NCBI RefSeq assembly: GCF_000331305.1
Contig: NZ_KB217478.1
Coordinates: 6,063,646 to 6,127,645 of the forward strand
From: Calothrix sp. PCC 7103
GTDB lineage: Bacteria > Cyanobacteriota > Cyanobacteriia > Cyanobacteriales > Nostocaceae
Direction: 5' to 3'
Length of the DNA stretch: 64,000 nucleotides
In this document: positions 41,148-50,136 of the stretch, piece by piece
How the letters are laid out: each line of letters opens with the position of its first letter
How positions within the stretch are numbered: position 1 is the first letter of the stretch
Translations under genes and position numbers: made by a program
The notes under the pieces: model-generated
The model's input: the letters and a program-made list of their open reading frames with translations, nothing else
What the model was told of the DNA's origin: nothing
Database searches by the model: none

Positions 41148-44100
41148 TTAAGTTAAGGGATATGCTTTCAATATTTTTTGACGTTCAGATTCGTATTCAT
41201 CCTGAGTAATAATACCATCTGACAAATCTTTCTGTAGAAGTTCCAGTTCTTGGCGACGTTTTGCTCTATTATCAATAGTACTATTTGTATTAGTTGAATT
41301 ATGAACTGAATCATGAACTATTTCTGGAAGTAAAACTTGTCCATAATTATTTTGTGAATCAGAAATTACTGGTTGAGAAGTTTTTAATCGCGTCTCTATT
41401 TTTCTACGAAATCGTGGAATTATACCCTCCTTTGCGCTAGCATCATTACTGCCAATAACTGTTGACTTAAAAGGATAATTGGGACTATCTGGTGCTAAAT
41501 CATCTATTTGCTTAATAAAAGCGCGCAATTTTAATAGATGCTCCTGATCCCAAAGTTCAGGTTGTTTTTCGATAACCGCAATTTCTTCATCCAAAAGTTT
41601 TTCTAAAGCTTGAGTCATATCCGAACGGTTAGCAAGTTCTTCTAAAGCTTGGCTCCATTCTTTACTTAAAGCAGCTATATGATAACTATCGCGCAACGTA
41701 TCATAAAATTGGAATTCTAATTTATTACTGTCCTGACTGTCTGACAATAAACCAAGTGCTAGGCAAGGGTAAAAAATATCCTCTAATTTTTCCATTTGCA
41801 TCGCGTCTGGAGGAATGATATCAGGAAAAGAGGCGCTATAGTCGTTGTGAAGAAAAGATGTAGCAGAATTTTGTTCGCGTAGGTACGGGTTCCTCATTTT
41901 TTCTAAAGAACCTACAAGTCTGAGTGGAAACCCTGCATACTCGTTTACTATTAAAATTTCGTCCCCAGCTTGGGTTGGTTTAAGTACACTTGCTGGAATT
42001 CCTAAATCTTTATCTAGCAATGTTTTAAATTGTTGTACTTCAGACTCATCTGTATCTTTAAAACCAATTAACTTACTACTTTTAGCTAGGTCATCGCGGT
42101 AATATGGGTCGCTTAGATTTAAACGCAGCAATGGTTCAGCTTCTTGCATAATTTGTGCTAGACGTGTCGAGCGCGCCCCTACAGAATATTTTTGTATAAA
42201 ACGTTTAATGACAGAGTTGACGATATTAATACTCTTCGGAGCAAATAAACTATCAACTTTAATATCAATATTTTTTTTAAGCGGCTGCAACGAGGTGCAT
42301 TCGTCAATAAAACAAACCAAAGATTTTTCTTGTCCAGTTGCTTCTATAATTGCTGAACTCGCTAGCACTAATTGGCTCTTGATATCATTTTCTGGTAACA
42401 TAACTTCATAGCAACGAGCAATATCCTCGTTTTCAAATATTGCCTCGCCACTCATTTCATCAAAGTTCAATTGTTTTAAATCGCTTTCTTGTTTTTCATA
42501 AGCACGCATCAAATTTTCGACTAAATTATTAAACGCAGCAACTTTAGTACTTATTTCTTGAAGTATTTGTTGTAAATCATCAATAATCTTTGCGACTTCT
42601 TGTAAAACAGTTAACTCAAAGTTATGCTTGATACTCTCTGTAGCAGTTCGTAAAGCTTTTCTGGCTTCGTCTTGTAGTTGATGGTTTTTATTATTTACAA
42701 ATGGAATACTAGGTTTGTCTTCTATCTCCTGAATCAATTCTTCAGCATCATGCCACTGTTTTTCTATATCTTCTAAACGTTTCATTCCGCCATATTCAGA
42801 TATTTGTTCTTGTAATGAAGATTGGTACTTACGCAAATCATATTGCAAAGCATCTAACCAATTACGAGTATTCTTAATAGAAAAATTGGGTTCACTAGGA
42901 GCAAGCAAGCGAGTCAAAAACTCATAAATATGCGTTATGAGTTGCTGAGTAACTTTAGGACGGTTTTGTTGCAATTTAGTCAACCAAGTACCACGTACAT
43001 TCTCAGTTTCACCTGGTTGAACTTTGCGAAACTGCTCTCTAAATTCTCTTGGTAATTGTCCACGAAGCGAGTTGCGTTCTTCCCGATTTTGACATCGAGA
43101 AATTACCTGTTCTAATTTATTTTTCCAATCTGTAATAGTTTTAGTAAAAATTTTATTAGATTCTTCTATAGATTCTGATAACTTACTAGCAATTTCATAA
43201 CTTTTGGCTCGGTCATTTTGCCAGCTATTTCTAGTTAAAAACTCTTCTAATAAACTTTGAGGTTCAGGACTTTGACCTTTACCATTCAACCAGAATTTTG
43301 TCAAATCTAGATTAATCCAAGTTAAAGCAATTTGAACGATAATATCACGAGGGAAGTAAATTGCCGCTAATCCAAATGTTAAATATCGTTGTCCATTTGG
43401 ACGTGGATGCTTATCCCACTGAATTAAATGTTGCAGAAAATTGTCTCTTTGTCCTTTAACGGTTGGCGCCAGTTCACCAGAAAAGTCCAAGGCGATTTTA
43501 TAAGCAATGACGTTACATAGTTTGCCTTGTGACAGTATTTGATACTCACCTTTTGTTTGACTAGAAACTAAATAAGTATAGTCAAATGGAGGACGTTTTT
43601 CTTGAACTATTGCTAAATTATCAATATCATAGCAAGCTTCAAATTTTGTTCCCGGAGTACTATAGTAATTTAATTCTTTCAGCGCAGCATAAGTATTGGC
43701 GCCCATATTAGGAGTGTTGCCATACAATTCAGGACTAACGACAAAATAGCCAACAATTTGAACGCTTTCACTACCGTAAAGATGTCTAAGAGCGTAAGCA
43801 ACATCTAAGAACATACCGCTCCCAGTACCACCGCACAAAGAGCCAACAACAAAAATATTTAGTCCTGGGTCAACTCTCAAACCTTGCTTTAGCATGAAAG
43901 AATCATGACCGCGCGTGAGTCTTTCTGCGGTTTCAATTGCCGTTCTAACTTTTTGATAATTATGGAAAAAAGCCAATCTACCTACAGGTCGAATACCTTT
44001 GGCGCCTTCTTCAACAGCTTTAATATTCCGCAATAATTGTGGAGGAAACCATCTACCAATATGGTCGTAGGGACCGTGGCGAGTATATTCTGAACGTCGT

Positions 44101-44408
44101 GATAAACCTTCCACAAACATTGTTACTTCATTAGTGGACATAGTAGCACTTACCTTCTCAGCTTCACGGAAACTAAGGTCAACACCGCGATAACTACTTC
44201 CACTACGAATACCACTAATTTGAGTTGCAGCTTTATCTGTGTCGATATGAACAAAACTAACAATTGGCAAATAACTCAAATCGTTATAACGGTCAACTAC
44301 CAACCGTCGGATTCGCATCAATACATCTCGTCCAGTACCACCTAAACCTATACAAACAGTGCGATTGATTCCACGATATTGCAGGTCATTGCCCAGTGCT
44401 TGAACCAT
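41148..44408 (-). CDS. Large tubulin/FtsZ-like GTPase-family protein
   Basis: About 1,086 residues from the ATG at 44408, which follows AGGGAG; the frame opens 18 bases earlier at a codon touching the VWA stop. The N-terminal domain has VCIGLGGTGRDVLMRIRR (about 18-35) and SLCGGTGSGMFLDVAYALR (about 188-206), the nucleotide-binding loop of the tubulin/FtsZ superfamily (GGGTGSG with the first Gly as Cys). The middle 600 residues are largely helical with coiled-coil stretches. The last 35 residues form a SHOCT-like tail (LQKDLSDGIITQDEYESERQ). It resembles the FtsZ-like families predicted to work with VWA and OmpA proteins in membrane remodelling. It shares an operon with all of these here. Confidence 0.82.
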   Translation of the reverse strand: MVQALGNDLQYRGINRTVCIGLGGTGRDVLMRIRRLVVDRYNDLSYLPIVSFVHIDTDKAATQISGIRSGSSYRGVDLSFREAEKVSATMSTNEVTMFVEGLSRRSEYTRHGPYDHIGRWFPPQLLRNIKAVEEGAKGIRPVGRLAFFHNYQKVRTAIETAERLTRGHDSFMLKQGLRVDPGLNIFVVGSLCGGTGSGMFLDVAYALRHLYGSESVQIVGYFVVSPELYGNTPNMGANTYAALKELNYYSTPGTKFEACYDIDNLAIVQEKRPPFDYTYLVSSQTKGEYQILSQGKLCNVIAYKIALDFSGELAPTVKGQRDNFLQHLIQWDKHPRPNGQRYLTFGLAAIYFPRDIIVQIALTWINLDLTKFWLNGKGQSPEPQSLLEEFLTRNSWQNDRAKSYEIASKLSESIEESNKIFTKTITDWKNKLEQVISRCQNREERNSLRGQLPREFREQFRKVQPGETENVRGTWLTKLQQNRPKVTQQLITHIYEFLTRLLAPSEPNFSIKNTRNWLDALQYDLRKYQSSLQEQISEYGGMKRLEDIEKQWHDAEELIQEIEDKPSIPFVNNKNHQLQDEARKALRTATESIKHNFELTVLQEVAKIIDDLQQILQEISTKVAAFNNLVENLMRAYEKQESDLKQLNFDEMSGEAIFENEDIARCYEVMLPENDIKSQLVLASSAIIEATGQEKSLVCFIDECTSLQPLKKNIDIKVDSLFAPKSINIVNSVIKRFIQKYSVGARSTRLAQIMQEAEPLLRLNLSDPYYRDDLAKSSKLIGFKDTDESEVQQFKTLLDKDLGIPASVLKPTQAGDEILIVNEYAGFPLRLVGSLEKMRNPYLREQNSATSFLHNDYSASFPDIIPPDAMQMEKLEDIFYPCLALGLLSDSQDSNKLEFQFYDTLRDSYHIAALSKEWSQALEELANRSDMTQALEKLLDEEIAVIEKQPELWDQEHLLKLRAFIKQIDDLAPDSPNYPFKSTVIGSNDASAKEGIIPRFRRKIETRLKTSQPVISDSQNNYGQVLLPEIVHDSVHNSTNTNSTIDNRAKRRQELELLQKDLSDGIITQDEYESERQKILKAYPLT

Positions 44409-44426
44409 AGTTTGCTCCCTAATCAT

Positions 44427-45575
44427 TTATTTTTTCACTCTAATAGAAATCTCATAGTCTCGTTTACCATCAGGACAATTTATCCGAAATTGAGACTTAG
44501 ATATGGCAGTTCGTGATGTAATTTCTTTACCGTTATAATAAATAGATGCTGACTCTGGCGCCAGATATAATTTTTCACCTTTTCTTTCTAAATAACCTCT
44601 GACTTTTGTTCCTGGGCAATCTATAGAATCTTCACAGGTGCTATCGTACTCACCAATAGCTATGCGCTTATTATTAGATAATCGACATACCTGGTCTTCG
44701 GAGTCTCCTGTCGCCTTAAAATCAACTATTAACTCCCACCTCTTTCGCAAACGATTAAATTTGATAGTCCCAAACGCTAAACCTGCTAACACTAATAAAA
44801 GTATCAACCCAGGAAACCACAACTGTCCAATTAAATAAGGTGTTACTAAACAAGTTTGATCACCACCAGGCGCCGGAGTGCAAAATTCCTGTACTGTAGG
44901 GGCAATATCAATAACAGAAAGATTATAGTTTTTATTATGCTCAGTTTTAATAAGCTTTGACCGCTTAATCAATGGCAAAGCATCTTTTATCCAAGCCTGT
45001 CGTTCTTGACTTTCTTGTGAATTTGCTATCCGAAAAAGACTCGACGCGGGAGTTTCTATCCAAACATCAGAAGTAATACCCGGTGAAGTCAACAGAGGTG
45101 CGTCACTAATCCAAATTACAGATTGCGGTTTAACTGGTTGATTTTGCCGTAAACGATTTTGATTAAGTTGAGCAACACCTTGATAAATAATTAGCTCCGC
45201 GCGCTGTATATCTGTACCATAACGATTTGGGTCTGAAACAAAAGGTATTTTATTTAAAACTTTGTCAATATTCTCTTTATCTTTATTGGTAAATTTTATA
45301 GGAGTTCCAAATGGTTTTACATCTGTCCTGACTTCAGAAATAACAACATCCGTACTGAAAGGGACAACATAAACTGTATCCCCTGGCTTTAAACTATCTT
45401 CAACAATTTGTCGGAGTCGAATACGACCCTCATCATTCAACCCGACACTCTCGGTTAAATCGATAGCCAGTACTACATCGCGTCCTGACTGCAACCGAGA
45501 TACCAATTCTAAGCCGCTTTTTTCTAAAGGCTGAAGCTTCTGCCCAGGTATAACTTTTACGGAAGTTTCACTCAA
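44427..45575 (-). CDS. Membrane-anchored von Willebrand A domain protein
   Basis: 382 residues. The VWA domain (about 30-235) has VVLAIDLTESV, a MIDAS-type DxTxS in place of the usual DxSxS, and a second metal-site strand IWISDAPLLT. One membrane helix at about 248-272 (LWFPGLILLLVLAGLAFGTI). The C-terminal 90 residues are beta-rich (YLERKGEKLYLAP.SASIYYNGKEI), FHA-like or Ig-like. First gene of the four-gene operon; its stop touches the possible upstream ATG of the tubulin-like gene. Confidence 0.8.
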   Translation of the reverse strand: MSETSVKVIPGQKLQPLEKSGLELVSRLQSGRDVVLAIDLTESVGLNDEGRIRLRQIVEDSLKPGDTVYVVPFSTDVVISEVRTDVKPFGTPIKFTNKDKENIDKVLNKIPFVSDPNRYGTDIQRAELIIYQGVAQLNQNRLRQNQPVKPQSVIWISDAPLLTSPGITSDVWIETPASSLFRIANSQESQERQAWIKDALPLIKRSKLIKTEHNKNYNLSVIDIAPTVQEFCTPAPGGDQTCLVTPYLIGQLWFPGLILLLVLAGLAFGTIKFNRLRKRWELIVDFKATGDSEDQVCRLSNNKRIAIGEYDSTCEDSIDCPGTKVRGYLERKGEKLYLAPESASIYYNGKEITSRTAISKSQFRINCPDGKRDYEISIRVKK

Positions 45576-45698
45576 GCTGGTTTTGCGCGCGTTGACTACA
45601 TTTGTTATTTTAGCGCTTGATTGAAAATTTGCCTGTGATAATACTTAGACTAAATAAACACTTTAAATATTTTTTTATATTCATTTATGCAAGTTGTC

Positions 45699-45720
45699 GC
45701 AAAGGCATCCCTGCCTGTGC
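45699..45720. repeat. Degenerate family 2 palindrome
   Basis: GCAAAGGCATCCCTGCCTGTGC between the divergent VWA and U32 genes; one arm has changed, so pairing is imperfect. Confidence 0.5.
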
Positions 45721-45781
45721 TACAATTACGCCTTTCTAAACGATATCATTGTTAAGGTGTTACTCTTCTCTCCTCACTACC

Positions 45782-48334
45782 ATGCAAGCCGAACTTCAAC
45801 TTACTCAACAAAACGCGCACACTTTAAATCGTCCCTTACTTCTGGCGCCAGCAGGTAACTGGGAGTGTGCAAAAGCCGCTGTAGAAAACGGCGCCGATGC
45901 AATATACTTCGGTTTAGACAAATTCAACGCTCGAATGCGTGCAGAAAATTTTACCGAAGCTGACTTGCCTGAGTTAATGGAGTTTTTGCATAGTCGTGGT
46001 GTTAAAGGTTACGTGACTCTCAACACATTAATATTTCCCCAAGAGTTACGCGAAGCTGAGAAATATTTACGTACAATTATCAGCGCAGGTGTAGACGCAG
46101 TAATCGTTCAAGATATTGGTATTTGTCGCTTAATTCGCCACATTTCAGAAGACTTTCCTATTCACGCTTCGACTCAAATGACGATTACAAGTGAAGTAGG
46201 TGTAGAATTTGCTCAGGAACTAGGATGTAATTTAGTAGTACTCGCACGCGAATGTTCATTATCAGAAATTAGCAAAATCCAAAATAGAATGCAATATCGC
46301 GGCGCCTCTTTACCTTTAGAAGTATTTGTTCACGGCGCCTTATGTGTGGCATATTCAGGACAATGTTTAACATCTGAAGCATTAGGAGGACGTTCTGCAA
46401 ACCGTGGTGAATGTGCCCAAGCTTGTAGAATGCCATATGAAATGATAGTTGATGGCGAAGTATTAAATTTAAAAGATAAAAAATATTTACTTAGTCCACA
46501 AGATTTAGCTGGTTTAAGCGTTTTACCCGATTTAGTTAAATCTGGAGTTAGTTGTCTTAAAATTGAAGGACGATTAAAAGCACCTGAATATGTAGCAAAC
46601 GTTACTCGTGTTTATCGTGAAGCATTAGATAAATTAATGGAGGTGCCAAACGAAGAGGAAATAGTAGAAAATACTTCAAAAGAAGAAGAATATAATTTAG
46701 AGATGGCGTTTTCGCGTGGTTTGTATACAGGTTGGTTCCGTGGAATTAACAATCAAGAATTAGTACATGCTAAATTTGGCAAGAAGCGCGGAGTATATTT
46801 AGGTAGAGTTAAACGTGTAAATAACGAAGAAGTAGTAGTTAAATTAGAGGCGCCACTCAAACCAGGTGATGGTATTGTATTTGACAACGGACATCCAGAA
46901 GTGAAGGAAGAAGGTGGACGAGTATATGCTGTACATCAACAAGGTAAAGATACAGTAATTAGCTTTGGACGCGGTAATATAAACTGGCGCCGAATTTATA
47001 TAGGGGATAAGCTATGGAAAACTAGCGACCCTGAATTAGATAAGCAGGTACGACAAAGTTATGCAGGAGATATACCACAGTTCCAGCGTCCCCTTGATAT
47101 TGAAGTTCATGGAGAAAGTGGAGTTTGTTTAGGCGCCGTTTGTCGTGATGAAATAGGTAACATAGTTTTAGTTGAATCTTCAGTTCCATTAGAAACAGCA
47201 CGTAATAAACCGTTAACGCAAGAAAAATTAGAAGAACAATTTGGACGTTTAGGTAATACACCGTTTAAGTTAGGTAATTTAACTAATAATCTTAAAGGTG
47301 AGGTGATTGTACCAGTCAGCGAATTAAACCGAATGCGTCGAGATATTGTCGCAAAGTTAGAAGAACAACGAGCAAAACCAAAACGCTGGAAGTTAAAATC
47401 AAATGCTTCGCTAAAATATTTATTACCTACACAACAAGTAGAGACGCGATTAATCGCGTCTCTACCTTCTGTTTCTTTAATAGTCTTAGTTCATAATCTC
47501 GAACAGCTACAAACTGCACTCGATGCAGGAATTAAAACACTGTACTGTGAATTTGAAGATCCTCGAAAATATCGCGAAGCAGTAGAAATAGTAAAAAACA
47601 ATAATATTCGTAGAGACGCGATTAATCGCGTCTCTACATCTAAAATTTTCGTTGCACCACCACGAATTACCAAACCTGGGGAAAACTGGATTTTACAGCA
47701 GGTACGTGCGTGTAATGCTGATGGTTATTTAGTGCGTAACTATGACCATCTTCAATTCTTTGCCAATGATAAATGTATAGGAGATTTTTCGCTGAATGTC
47801 GCTAACCCACTAACGGCAGATTATTTAAAGAATAATTTTGGCTTAGAACGGTTAACTGCTTCTTATGACTTAAATATTAATCAGTTAGAAGATTTACTTA
47901 CAACCTCACCCCCTAACTGGTACGAAGTCACTATACATCAACATATGCCTATGTTTCATATGGAGCATTGCGTATTTTGTGCGTTTCTTTCTGATGGCAA
48001 AGATTTTCGTGATTGCGGGCGCCCATGTGAGAAACACGAGGTTAAGTTACGTGATAGAGTCGGAAGCGAGCATATTCTCCAAGCTGACTTAGGATGTCGC
48101 AATACGGTATTTAATGGCACCGCTCAAACTGGTGCCGAGTACGTACAGCGATTAATTGAGCTTGGTTTACAAAGTTTTCGGATTGAGTTTGTAAATGAAA
48201 AACCCGAAGAGGTGGCTCAAATAATACAGTATTATCAACAGTTGTTACAGGGTAAAATAACTGGTTCGCAATTGTGGCGCCAGTTAAAGTTACAAAATCA
48301 ACTTGGTGTCACACGTGGTACGGTTACACGGTAA
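45782..48334 (+). CDS. Peptidase U32 family protein (RlhA-like)
   Basis: About 850 residues from ATG 45782; an upstream in-frame TTG at 45749 is less likely. The N-terminal TIM-like domain begins RPLLLAPAGNWECAKAAVEN. The U32 signature is EVFVHGALCVAYSGQCLTS (about 181-199), followed by GRSANRGECAQACR, Cys ligands thought to hold an iron-sulfur cluster. A second barrel-like part ends with a Cys set (EHCVFCAF...FRDCGRPCEKHEVKLRDR). E. coli RlhA of this family is needed for 5-hydroxycytidine in 23S rRNA; the exact role here is not known. Two identical 28-bp palindromes lie inside the coding sequence (47438, 47610), translated in two different frames as VETRLIAS and RRDAINRVST without breaking the protein. 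Confidence 0.93.
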   Translation: MQAELQLTQQNAHTLNRPLLLAPAGNWECAKAAVENGADAIYFGLDKFNARMRAENFTEADLPELMEFLHSRGVKGYVTLNTLIFPQELREAEKYLRTIISAGVDAVIVQDIGICRLIRHISEDFPIHASTQMTITSEVGVEFAQELGCNLVVLARECSLSEISKIQNRMQYRGASLPLEVFVHGALCVAYSGQCLTSEALGGRSANRGECAQACRMPYEMIVDGEVLNLKDKKYLLSPQDLAGLSVLPDLVKSGVSCLKIEGRLKAPEYVANVTRVYREALDKLMEVPNEEEIVENTSKEEEYNLEMAFSRGLYTGWFRGINNQELVHAKFGKKRGVYLGRVKRVNNEEVVVKLEAPLKPGDGIVFDNGHPEVKEEGGRVYAVHQQGKDTVISFGRGNINWRRIYIGDKLWKTSDPELDKQVRQSYAGDIPQFQRPLDIEVHGESGVCLGAVCRDEIGNIVLVESSVPLETARNKPLTQEKLEEQFGRLGNTPFKLGNLTNNLKGEVIVPVSELNRMRRDIVAKLEEQRAKPKRWKLKSNASLKYLLPTQQVETRLIASLPSVSLIVLVHNLEQLQTALDAGIKTLYCEFEDPRKYREAVEIVKNNNIRRDAINRVSTSKIFVAPPRITKPGENWILQQVRACNADGYLVRNYDHLQFFANDKCIGDFSLNVANPLTADYLKNNFGLERLTASYDLNINQLEDLLTTSPPNWYEVTIHQHMPMFHMEHCVFCAFLSDGKDFRDCGRPCEKHEVKLRDRVGSEHILQADLGCRNTVFNGTAQTGAEYVQRLIELGLQSFRIEFVNEKPEEVAQIIQYYQQLLQGKITGSQLWRQLKLQNQLGVTRGTVTR
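47438..47465. repeat. 28-bp palindrome, family 1, inside the U32 gene
   Basis: Identical to the copies at 13424, 47610 and 53431. It is read here as codons GTA GAG ACG CGA TTA ATC GCG..., giving VETRLIAS. Confidence 0.92.
47610..47637. repeat. 28-bp palindrome, family 1, second copy inside the U32 gene
   Basis: Same sequence, 172 bases after the first copy. Read one frame over as CGT AGA GAC GCG ATT AAT CGC..., giving RRDAINRVST. Confidence 0.92.
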
Positions 48335-48336
48335 AG

Positions 48337-49512
48337 TTAGTTGCTCAAAAATTTATGTAGTGATGTTTGTATATTAGGTTGCTGCATGTAAACTTGGGCG
48401 GCTTCAAGCAGGTTGCTAATATTTTCTGGACTTACGTCGTCGATATCGTCGCTAAGACGTTTTCCTGTAAGTTCTCTATCGAGCTTGAATTGTAGTCTGA
48501 GTATACGCTGATGAGCTATTTGCTTAGTTATATACTCGTATATTTCCGATGAGCCGTCAAAAAGTATACCAATTAATGGTTGTGCCCATTGTATTAAACC
48601 CCAATGTTGTGCTTCTTCAAATGGAATTACGCGCGTGCGTTCTCCAGTTCCAATGGAAAGAACGCGAATGTCTTGGATGGAATATCCTAATCTTAATGCT
48701 TCCGCAACTGCACAACTTGAGGGGTTATTTGCTGCAACTCCTCCATCAATGGCAGAGTATTGTGACTTGATTGAGTAAATCGAAGTTTTATCAGGAATTT
48801 TCTCCCAAGCTGGGTATATTGTGCAGGTGCGAGTTAAGCCAATATATTTTTTAATTGTGCGGGTTTGTGAAATTCCTGTACCGTCGATAATACTGATTTG
48901 CATGTTGTTATAAATATTATCCACTGAAGCGGCGCCATCATCTAATATAATTGCATCACTATATCCATCTTGCGCGGTTCCATTGATTCGTCTGTTAAGT
49001 TTGTGTGCGGGAAAATAAGTAGGCGCCGATGCTGAACAAACACATACTTCCCATAACGGAACGTTGCCATAACCTTTATCTTGGCGCCAGCTTTTAAAAA
49101 AGATAGGCGAACGCTCGATAGTATCAAAAGATATTATTAATAATAACGGCGAAGCAATATCAAAAAGCGTTGTACTTCCAAAAACACCTTGTAAAACCTG
49201 AATTAACCCTTTTTCTGAATACTTAGGTGCCGATATGCCATGTTTAAAAAGTAAAGGTAAACGTCTAAGAGTAAAACGCTTTCTATAAGGAAAAATAATC
49301 GAACTTTGCTGTTTATATAAATCAACAATTTCTTCGCTGCTACGCCCACTAGCTATAGCTGCCGCTAATATAGAACCAGTAGAAGTTCCAGTAATTAGCT
49401 GAAAATACTCATTTAATGGTTTATCAATTTGTTTTTCGATAATAGATAACATTTTCGCCGCGACAATTCCGCGAATTCCACCCCCATCTAAACTTAAAAT
49501 ATTAAATGACAT
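48337..49512 (-). CDS. Patatin-like phospholipase
   Basis: 391 residues. Oxyanion site SLDGGGIRGIVAAK (residues 7-20), nucleophile in GTSTG (Ser44), and catalytic Asp in IDGGVAANNPS (about 265). These are the full set for PNPLA hydrolases, so it is likely an active lipid acyl hydrolase. Such enzymes can be housekeeping or effectors of CBASS-type defence (CapV); no cyclase gene lies beside it, so a defence role is not supported here. Convergent with the U32 gene. Confidence 0.93.
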   Translation of the reverse strand: MSFNILSLDGGGIRGIVAAKMLSIIEKQIDKPLNEYFQLITGTSTGSILAAAIASGRSSEEIVDLYKQQSSIIFPYRKRFTLRRLPLLFKHGISAPKYSEKGLIQVLQGVFGSTTLFDIASPLLLIISFDTIERSPIFFKSWRQDKGYGNVPLWEVCVCSASAPTYFPAHKLNRRINGTAQDGYSDAIILDDGAASVDNIYNNMQISIIDGTGISQTRTIKKYIGLTRTCTIYPAWEKIPDKTSIYSIKSQYSAIDGGVAANNPSSCAVAEALRLGYSIQDIRVLSIGTGERTRVIPFEEAQHWGLIQWAQPLIGILFDGSSEIYEYITKQIAHQRILRLQFKLDRELTGKRLSDDIDDVSPENISNLLEAAQVYMQQPNIQTSLHKFLSN

Positions 49513-49591
49513 AAATTAATATTTATTATAAATTCTCTGCACCTGATATCTTATATCATTTTTGATTTTAGGTTCGGATTATAGACAACAA

Positions 49592-49624
49592 AGAAACCGG
49601 GTTTCTACCAGAAACCCGGTTTCT
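49592..49624. repeat. GAAACCGGGTTTCT repeat
   Basis: AGAAACCGGGTTTCT, ACC, AGAAACCCGGTTTCT: each half is itself palindromic, and the two halves pair. It lies between the patatin and CcbP-like genes. Confidence 0.75.
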
Positions 49625-49637
49625 ATAAGTTATTAAA

Positions 49638-50015
49638 TTAGAACTTGTAACCTTTTGCTACCCAGTAGTACCAGTCATCTAGCGCTTCCTGAGTATCTTC
49701 ATCAGCATCAAGCACCTTCAAATCAGTTAACCGCGCAATTTCAACGTCCTCGTCTTTGCCACCAACCTCGACTACTTCTACGAGCATATCGCGTAAGCAC
49801 TCTTCTTCGGTTGCCATCGCTAAAACTTCGACATCCTTTTCTGGTGCAGTTCCTTTACGTCCCTTTTTTGCCCATTTAGCATTAAATGGAAAATTTAGGC
49901 AATCGTCTAGGTAATAATACCAGCCCATCGCGCGGTCTTCTTTGTCTTCAGCATCAACAAGTATTTCGTTCTTGATGCGCTCCTCACGAGTCTCATCGGT
50001 TTCTACGTCGGACAT
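49638..50015 (-). CDS. ccbP: CcbP-like calcium-binding protein
   Basis: 125 residues, strongly acidic. The layout ...EERIKNEILVDAEDKEDRAM, GWYYYLDDCLNFPFNAKW, ATEEECLRDMLVE, then DADEDTQEALDDWYYWVAKG resembles CcbP, the calcium-binding protein studied in Anabaena, where it lowers free calcium and must be degraded for heterocyst differentiation. The family also occurs in non-heterocystous strains. The identity is from remembered family features. Confidence 0.65.
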   Translation of the reverse strand: MSDVETDETREERIKNEILVDAEDKEDRAMGWYYYLDDCLNFPFNAKWAKKGRKGTAPEKDVEVLAMATEEECLRDMLVEVVEVGGKDEDVEIARLTDLKVLDADEDTQEALDDWYYWVAKGYKF

Positions 50016-50136
50016 TTAAGACACCCCTCCCCTAATATTTAGATTAGTGTTTTGGATTGAAGTTGTTGACTGATAATCGTAAATATTATCGATTTCATGA
50101 CCCAAGCTCAACTACTCTAAAGAAATAGGGGTGTAA

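Noticed and set aside
38964-45575. Complete type I/II Zorya system
   Set aside because: The ZorA/ZorB-like pair is present, but no ZorC/ZorD helicase or ZorE nuclease is found; the partners are tubulin-like and VWA proteins instead.
48337-50015. Patatin gene as part of a CBASS-type defence operon
   Set aside because: No nucleotidyltransferase (CD-NTase) gene is adjacent; neighbours are a CcbP-like and a U32 gene.
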